44,778 bases of DNA from an uncultured Rhodospirillaceae bacterium (GTDB taxonomy: Bacteria; Pseudomonadota; Alphaproteobacteria; CAAGCB01; CAG-977), in assembly GCA_900550445.1 (NCBI GenBank), contig URSF01000019.1, forward strand, positions 1 through 44,778, in the 5' to 3' direction. Positions within the stretch are counted from its first letter, which is position 1. Each line of letters starts with the position of its first letter. The notes under the pieces are model-generated. The model did not search any database and had not been told where the DNA came from. It saw only the letters and a program-made list of their open reading frames with translations. The position numbers and the translations under genes were made by a program. This document shows positions 40,233-44,778 of this stretch, in pieces.

Positions 40233-41090
40233 TTATTTTCCGATTTCTTTGAACATGGCGATGGCGTTTTGTTTTTGAATCGGGTCAGAAACGACAATGC
40301 CGCCCATATTAAATCCGTTTTTGTTCGTAAATCGGTGCTGCAGTTCCCGCAGGCGGTGACCGTAACGGCTGCGCAGTTCCAAAGCGCCCGGCTGAATATG
40401 AACGTTATGGACGACGTTGGAACAGTAAACGTAGCTGGCGATCGGGAACAAAAAAGCGGAACAGAGAATATCACACAGCTGCAACCCGGCCAGATTATTG
40501 CTGTGCCCGAAACAGGGCATTTCGACAATGTTTTGGTATAACGGGTATAAGTGCCTGAATTTTTGCGTAAAAACGGAATGGGACAAGTTGATGTTTTTCA
40601 TGTAATCACGGCTGTCTGCAATGACTATGCCGTAATCGCTTTCCTGCTGAAGGTAATTATCGAAATAAGTGTAAATGCTTTGGATTGAAGACGTGTACAC
40701 GGCTTTGCCGTTAAAGGGTTTTCCGGGGATTTTTACCCAGATGCGCCCGACAATGCGGATATTGTATTTGTAAAACAAATCAACGATACGGTCCAGAAAA
40801 CCGATGGCATGACGCTTAATTCTCCGCCCGCCGCGCATGGCGTTGCGGCGCAGATCGGCCCCTTTGATTTCGGGAATAATGCGATCCAGAAATTTATCCG
40901 TGGGATAATTCAGGCCGGGATAATAGCGATATTTCAGTTTGATAAAGTCATGAGTCAGATTATACAGGTCTTCGTGGTCAATAAAAATACCGGCAATCGC
41001 CAGAACGGGCTGATGATTGCCGTCACAAGCCGAATCAACGGGCAACGTTCCCAGATCGCCGGATTCGTCAATATAGCATATCTTGACCAA
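40233..41090 (-). CDS. DUF3800-family protein
   Basis: This is a 285-residue protein with the DUF3800 marks. It opens ICYIDESGDLG, with the acidic Asp-Glu-Ser-Gly near 7-10, continues with VLAIAGIFID, has GIVIADSRDYMKN in the middle and LAGLQLCDILCSAFLFP toward the end. The acidic residues suggest an RNase H-like nuclease fold (inference). The family is often found in accessory and defence-linked regions, with function undefined. The start is a TTG at 41090 with GGAGG 4 nt upstream. A perfect palindrome lies at 41110-41129 just ahead, probably its operator. Confidence 0.83.
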   Translation of the reverse strand: MVKICYIDESGDLGTLPVDSACDGNHQPVLAIAGIFIDHEDLYNLTHDFIKLKYRYYPGLNYPTDKFLDRIIPEIKGADLRRNAMRGGRRIKRHAIGFLDRIVDLFYKYNIRIVGRIWVKIPGKPFNGKAVYTSSIQSIYTYFDNYLQQESDYGIVIADSRDYMKNINLSHSVFTQKFRHLYPLYQNIVEMPCFGHSNNLAGLQLCDILCSAFLFPIASYVYCSNVVHNVHIQPGALELRSRYGHRLRELQHRFTNKNGFNMGGIVVSDPIQKQNAIAMFKEIGK

Positions 41091-41109
41091 AATGCCTCCG
41101 ATACAACTA

Positions 41110-41129
41110 AGGTCACCGTATGGTGACCT
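41110..41129. promoter_or_regulatory. Perfect palindrome AGGTCACC-GTAT-GGTGACCT
   Basis: An 8-bp perfect dyad with a 4-bp centre lies 20 bp upstream of the DUF3800 start and 71 bp before the divergent ATPase-domain gene. It fits an operator or a leader hairpin. Confidence 0.45.
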
Positions 41130-41199
41130 CAGGATTTGCAGCCTTCTGCAGGACTGCTGAAAAAAAATTACTTGATCAGAATATTAAAAGAGGTTCTAA

Positions 41200-41631
41200 A
41201 TGTCAATAAGAAAGGCTGAAATGGCGGATTTTTTTGAAGAAAATGTTTTATTCCATACCGGTCGGCCGGGGATTTTTCCTTTGTTCGCAAAATGGGGCGC
41301 GCGGTTTGTTTTGCGTGACGACGGCCGGGATTTCGCCGCTGACTTGCTGCGATTTGCTGCCCGTTTTGATCCTTTCCCGCCGGAAGAATTTTCCCGCCGG
41401 CGCCTGGCTGTGCATGAAGCCGTTTTAAATGCGCTTCGTTACGGCGGGGCAGCCCCTGTCCTGACTGCCTGGGGGACGGATAAGTTTATGCAAGTCGGGA
41501 TCAGCCAGAAAAAAAATATCCGCTGGCCTCTGAAAGCTGACGGATACCGCGGAACGGCTTTGATCCGGCGGTATGCTTCGGAATGTATGGTTTGCGCTGA
41601 TAAAAAAACGCTGATTTTACGGTTTTATTAA
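41200..41631 (+). CDS. Histidine-kinase-like ATPase domain protein (RsbW/anti-sigma type)
   Basis: This is a 143-residue single-domain protein. RRRLAVHEAVLNALRYGG (about 66-83) is the N-box of the GHKL fold with Glu73 and Asn77, as in RsbW/SpoIIAB anti-sigma kinases (EAxxNAxxHG). GYRGTALIRRYASE near 120 is the G2 box region. The canonical DxGxG of the G1 box is not clear, so ATP binding may be weak. GAGG lies upstream of the ATG. No sigma factor or antagonist gene is adjacent, so its partner must be elsewhere. It is followed by bpt. Confidence 0.7.
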   Translation: MSIRKAEMADFFEENVLFHTGRPGIFPLFAKWGARFVLRDDGRDFAADLLRFAARFDPFPPEEFSRRRLAVHEAVLNALRYGGAAPVLTAWGTDKFMQVGISQKKNIRWPLKADGYRGTALIRRYASECMVCADKKTLILRFY

Positions 41632-41666
41632 AGTATTTTTAGACTTTCTTTTTTACTGTATCCGGC

Positions 41667-42392
41667 ATGGCTGAAACGAAAAGTATACTGAAAACGTTCT
41701 ATGCGACAAAACCGACGCCGTGCGATTATCTGCCGGATCGCATGGAATCCAAAACGGCGGTCGATTTAAACGGGCCGAACGCGCAGGGCTGGGCAAACGC
41801 TTTGTCCCGCGCCGGTTTCAGACGGTCTCACAACGTTTGTTATATTCCGTCTTGCCCTGAATGCGGCGCGTGCGTGTCCGTGCGCATCTGCGTTGATCGT
41901 TTTTCGCCGTCTAAGAAAATGAAAAAGACGATGCGGCAGAATGAAAAAGCGGCCGTTCATTTTGTGCCGAATGTCGCGACGGCCGAACAATATGATTTGT
42001 TTAAAACATATCTGGCGGCGCGTCACGCCGGCAGCGCAATGGAAACAATGTTTTTTGAAGAATACCGCGCCATGATCGAAGATTCTCCGGTCGACAGCTG
42101 CCTGCTGGAGGTCAGACAAGGCGAAGACGCGCATTTGTCAGGCGTTATGCTGGTTGACGTTTTAGACGATGGATTGTCGGCCGTGTACAGTTTCTTTGAT
42201 CCGGCCTGCGCCGGTCAAAGTCCGGGAACTTTTATGATTTTGGAATTGATTAAACAAACGCTCCGCCTGCAAAAACCGTATGTTTATCTGGGATATTTGA
42301 TCCGCGAATTGTCCAATATGACATATAAAGAACGCTTTGCGCCGCTGGAATACTGCCGCACCGGACAATGGTCGGATTCATTCCCCGATTAA
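41667..42392 (+). CDS. bpt: Aspartate/glutamate leucyltransferase (Bpt)
   Basis: This is a 241-residue protein of the ATE1/Bpt aminoacyl-tRNA-protein transferase family. It adds Leu to N-terminal Asp or Glu, marking proteins for ClpS-ClpAP degradation. The N-terminal CDYLPDRMESKTAVDL block, the cysteine set PSCPECGACVSVRI and GFRRSHNV are family marks. The C-terminal YSFFDPACAGQSPGTFMILE and PYVYLGYLI are the GNAT-like core. Length is that of Bpt. It overlaps the convergent yjbQ gene by 15 bp at the 3' end. Confidence 0.93.
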   Translation: MAETKSILKTFYATKPTPCDYLPDRMESKTAVDLNGPNAQGWANALSRAGFRRSHNVCYIPSCPECGACVSVRICVDRFSPSKKMKKTMRQNEKAAVHFVPNVATAEQYDLFKTYLAARHAGSAMETMFFEEYRAMIEDSPVDSCLLEVRQGEDAHLSGVMLVDVLDDGLSAVYSFFDPACAGQSPGTFMILELIKQTLRLQKPYVYLGYLIRELSNMTYKERFAPLEYCRTGQWSDSFPD

Positions 42393-42797
42393 ATGTAAAA
42401 CGACATGCCTGATATGCGGCTGATTGCGATGTTCGCATAAATAAACCGCCTGCCATGTTCCCAATGCCGCCCGGCCGTTTGTGACGGGAATTGAAACGGA
42501 TACGTTTGTCAAAACGGTGCGGATATGGGCCGGCATGTCGTCTTTGCCCTCGTAAGTATGAGTATAAAGGGAATTATCCTGCGGGACCGCCCGGTCAAAG
42601 AAGTTTTTCAAATCGGTCAGCACATCGGGATCCGCATTTTCTTGTATCGTCAATCCGGCGGAAGTATGTTTGACAAATACGGTCAGCAGCCCCGTTTGAA
42701 TCCCCGAATTTTTAACGCATCTGTTAATCGCCGGCGTAATATCCGTAAAACCGGCCGGAGTAGATTCAACGTCCAAAGTAAACTGCGCTTGTTTCAT
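42378..42797 (-). CDS. yjbQ: YjbQ-family protein (UPF0047, secondary thiamine-phosphate synthase)
   Basis: This is a 139-residue beta-rich protein of the UPF0047 family. Signatures are FVKHTSAGLTIQENADPDV (about 44-62), with the metal-binding His, then NSLYTHTYEGKDDMPAHIRTVL and a C-terminal QAVYLCEHR. E. coli YjbQ has weak thiamine-phosphate synthase activity; the true role is unsettled. Its ATG overlaps the stop of the upstream small gene as ATGA, so both are translated together, and its own stop overlaps bpt. Confidence 0.92.
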   Translation of the reverse strand: MKQAQFTLDVESTPAGFTDITPAINRCVKNSGIQTGLLTVFVKHTSAGLTIQENADPDVLTDLKNFFDRAVPQDNSLYTHTYEGKDDMPAHIRTVLTNVSVSIPVTNGRAALGTWQAVYLCEHRNQPHIRHVVLHLIGE

Positions 42798-43168
42798 TTA
42801 TACAGATTTCTTTCATCAATTCGGGCGGCGTCCTGTTCGTTCAGCAAAGGCTTAACGGATGCACTGTCGATCGGCAGATTTTTTACCCGTCGGCAGACGG
42901 CCGTATATTCGCGCACCACCTGATAATCTTGCGTTTCAGCGATTAAAACCTGATCCGCTTTTAACAGATAGGGGCGGACGTCAGGGTGGATAAAATCCAG
43001 TAAAACGGACGATTCCGGGGTTCTGTACAGCAAAGCATGATTGCCGCCGTCATAAATCAGCACGGCAGATCTGGGATCGGGAGCACGGGCGCGCAAAGAA
43101 ATCATCAGCTCGTTATATTTATTCAGATGAATTTCGTAAAACGATTCCTGTTCCGTTTTTTTAGCCAA
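42794..43168 (-). CDS. Small hypothetical protein, paralogue family member C
   Basis: This 124-residue soluble protein is the close relative of the one at 36974. Matching blocks are ELMISLRAR, VLIYDGGNHALLYRTP, LLDFIHPDVRPYLL, LIAETQ and VVREYTAVCRRVKNLPI. The start is a TTG at 43168 with AAGGAT upstream; no in-frame ATG is better placed. It has its own strong promoter and is translationally coupled to yjbQ. The C-terminal 20 residues have no counterpart in the other members. Function unknown. Confidence 0.72.
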   Translation of the reverse strand: MAKKTEQESFYEIHLNKYNELMISLRARAPDPRSAVLIYDGGNHALLYRTPESSVLLDFIHPDVRPYLLKADQVLIAETQDYQVVREYTAVCRRVKNLPIDSASVKPLLNEQDAARIDERNLYK

Positions 43169-43197
43169 AGTTTTTATCCTTTTTTGTTGCCGGATTC

Positions 43198-43226
43198 AGT
43201 ATAACTTTTTCAAAACCTTCCTGCAA
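43198..43226 (-). promoter_or_regulatory. Promoter of the small paralogue - yjbQ operon
   Basis: On the minus strand TTGCAG (43226-43221), a 17-bp spacer and TATACT (43203-43198), about 30 bp before the gene start. Confidence 0.6.
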
Positions 43227-43301
43227 GATAACTTCATTCTTTCTTAATACGTTCAGCGTGATATTATTGTTACAGTTATTTGTTTTTAAGGAGATTTTAC
43301 C

Positions 43302-43853
43302 ATGCACCCATGGCATGACGTCGAGCTGGCCGGAAAAGTACCGCAGTTTGTTCCGGCGGTTATTGAAGTTCCGAAAGGGTCGAAATACAAATATGAATTG
43401 GATAAGCCCAGCGGATTGATCCGCGTAGACCGTGTTTTGTATTCCAGCGTGCATTATCCGGCAAATTACGGTTTGATTCCGCGCACATACTGTGAAGATC
43501 ACGATCCTTTGGACATTTTGGTTTTAGGGCAGGAACCTGTTTTTCCGCTGACGATTATGTCTGCGCGCCCGATCGGGGTGATGAAGATGATTGATCAGGG
43601 CGAAGCCGATGATAAAATTATTGCCGTACATGCAGACGATCCCGAATATGCGCATTATTCGTCGATTGACGAACTGCCGCCGCACCGTATGATCGAGGTT
43701 CAGCGTTTTTTTGAAGATTATAAGAAGCTGGAAAACAAAACCGTTGTCGTTGAAGGCTTTTTAGATCAGAACGAAGCGTTCAACGTTATTATGAACGCTG
43801 TCGCCGAGTATGAAAAGATCAAGGAAACATTGATCGGATACGTTAAACGGTAA
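43302..43853 (+). CDS. ppa: Inorganic pyrophosphatase (family I)
   Basis: This is a 183-residue cytoplasmic enzyme that hydrolyses pyrophosphate and so drives biosynthetic reactions. The family I metal-binding motif reads EDHDPLDILVL near 66-76. VIEVPKGSKYKYELDK and RVLYSSVHYPANYGLIP are the substrate-binding blocks, and ADDKIIAV carries further metal-binding Asp residues. AAGGAG precedes the ATG. It diverges from the small paralogue gene and is followed by a terminator. Confidence 0.96.
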   Translation: MHPWHDVELAGKVPQFVPAVIEVPKGSKYKYELDKPSGLIRVDRVLYSSVHYPANYGLIPRTYCEDHDPLDILVLGQEPVFPLTIMSARPIGVMKMIDQGEADDKIIAVHADDPEYAHYSSIDELPPHRMIEVQRFFEDYKKLENKTVVVEGFLDQNEAFNVIMNAVAEYEKIKETLIGYVKR

Positions 43854-43866
43854 AAAAACGGTTATG

Positions 43867-43895
43867 AACAAGGCGGGAAAATCCCGCCTTGTTTG
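43867..43895. terminator. Intrinsic terminator
   Basis: An 11-bp perfect stem (AACAAGGCGGG at 43867-43877 with its complement at 43883-43893) and a 5-nt loop lie between ppa and the convergent cysteine-rich gene. The T-run is short on the plus side. Confidence 0.75.
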
Positions 43896-43906
43896 CTTTG
43901 ATCGTG

Positions 43907-44778
43907 TTAATAATAAGAACAGCTTGATGAATAACCATAACATGAACCTTGACAACAGGCTCTTTTCTCCGGACAGCGTATGGTATACGGATATGAACAT
44001 TGGCCGACACAATTTCCGTTTCCATCAGATACTGTCCCACTGGGACAGTTGCAGTTTCCATAGGTCAGATTTGATCCGGACGCGCATTTCGAGCAACCTC
44101 TTGACCCGCCGCATTCATAGCCTTGCGGGCAATTAGAATGGGTGTAACAGCCGGCCCCTGATCCAGAGTTGGACCCGATAAATTCACATCTGCCGTTGGA
44201 CATTTTATATCCTGAGGAGGATCCGTTATATCCGCAAGTCAAGCATGTTCCGGTAGTCGAACATGACAGACATGTAAATTTCATACTGCCGTTGCTGCCG
44301 ACGAACAAATTATTGCAGCTGGAACAAGATGTTGCTGTTCCGCCTGAGGAGTATGTTCCCGAAGAACAAGCGACGCAGTTGTTTGAGCCGCTGTTGAAAT
44401 ATTGTCCTGCCGGACAGCTTGTTTTATTGCATGTTCCCAATCCATAGGAATTGGAGCCCATTGTATATCCCGAACTACATGCAGTGCAGTAAACGCCCAT
44501 GGACGAATCAGAACATAAAGAACAGCCTGTCGGACATTTTTCGCAGTCGCTGCCACTTTTTTTCAAATAGTATCCTGTCGAACATGTCGGTGTGTCTGCT
44601 TTGCAGCAGCAGCCCTCCGCAGTATTGACGGTCGTATAACCGGATTTGCAGACAACATTATAACAGCTGTCTACACATCTGCTGCCATCAGGTCTTTTTC
44701 CCGACGGACAGCCGATACATTTTCCTGTTGTTGTATCGCAGCTTGAACAGGAACTGTCGCATTTTTTTTCCGTGTCTA
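43907..44778 (-). CDS. Cysteine-rich repeat protein, N-terminus outside the window
   Basis: The frame is open on the minus strand from the right edge of the window to a stop at 43907, so at least 289 C-terminal residues are present and the start lies beyond 44778. The sequence is very rich in Cys, Gly and Ser, with units such as KCIGCPSGKRP, CSTGYYLKKSGSDCEKCP, CPAGQYFNSGSNNCVACSSG and CASGSNLTYGNCNCPSG. The CPxG...C..C pattern recalls furin-like and GCC2/GCC3-type cysteine repeats. It is likely secreted or on the surface, held by disulfides. A TTG at 44566 is not the true start. Confidence 0.8.
   Translation of the reverse strand, partial: DTEKKCDSSCSSCDTTTGKCIGCPSGKRPDGSRCVDSCYNVVCKSGYTTVNTAEGCCCKADTPTCSTGYYLKKSGSDCEKCPTGCSLCSDSSMGVYCTACSSGYTMGSNSYGLGTCNKTSCPAGQYFNSGSNNCVACSSGTYSSGGTATSCSSCNNLFVGSNGSMKFTCLSCSTTGTCLTCGYNGSSSGYKMSNGRCEFIGSNSGSGAGCYTHSNCPQGYECGGSRGCSKCASGSNLTYGNCNCPSGTVSDGNGNCVGQCSYPYTIRCPEKRACCQGSCYGYSSSCSYY

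Noticed and set aside
41130..41165. CTGCAG-centred repeats next to the DUF3800 palindrome
   Set aside because: Only short and imperfect pairings, with no conserved spacing; not separable from chance.

Overview
The window reads as chromosomal DNA of an uncultured-type alphaproteobacterium, probably host- or gut-associated. This is an inference. Supporting signs are the rpiB-glyA-nrdR-nusB gene order, an hpnC-hpnD-hpnE squalene cluster behind trmFO, yajC-secD-secF, a Bpt-type leucyltransferase, small proteins of alphaproteobacterial type, and a cysteine-rich repeat surface protein at the right edge. Gene density is high, most starts have a clear AGGAG-type ribosome site, and many operons end in strong intrinsic terminators. 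No insertion sequence, prophage, rRNA or CRISPR array was seen.

Layout. 1-940: a hairpin-rich leader with a terminator and a lipoprotein gene. 950-4815 (minus): a two-gene operon of an SsnA-type amidohydrolase and a fused PreT-PreA dihydropyrimidine dehydrogenase. 4917-7700: a ParB/sulfiredoxin-fold protein, divergent from two tandem paralogues of which only the second keeps HExxH. 7752-10788: yajC-secD-secF with promoter and terminator. 10991-13165: a K+/H+ antiporter and an orphan VirB2-like pilin. 13191-18040 (minus): sodB and the trmFO-hpnC-hpnD-hpnE operon. 18140-21964: a translationally coupled trio of a cysteine-less rhodanese, a pentapeptide-repeat protein and a Sel1-repeat protein. 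21963-28344: elbB divergent from thrC, M16 peptidase, a 62-residue protein, rpiB, glyA, nrdR and nusB.

28349-32463 is an accessory-looking stretch of small unknown genes, an outer-membrane barrel and an XRE regulator. The XRE partner gene is split by a -1 frameshift at an A8 tract. 32460-37370 holds slt, dapA, smpB, a membrane protein and a small paralogue. 37371-38211 has no protein gene but carries a compact tRNA-Asp-like gene on the minus strand with its own promoter and terminator. 38131-40200 is iscX plus an RNase J-like nuclease. The right end carries a DUF3800 protein, a RsbW-like ATPase, bpt, yjbQ, another small paralogue, ppa and the 3' part of a cysteine-rich repeat protein that runs off the window.

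The strongest candidates for something undescribed are: (i) the frameshifted XRE partner at a canonical A_AAA_AAC slippery site; (ii) a family of three scattered ~115-120 residue paralogues (28906, 36974, 42794); (iii) the tandem active/dead metallopeptidase-like pair; (iv) the T-arm-reduced tRNA-Asp(GTC)-like RNA.
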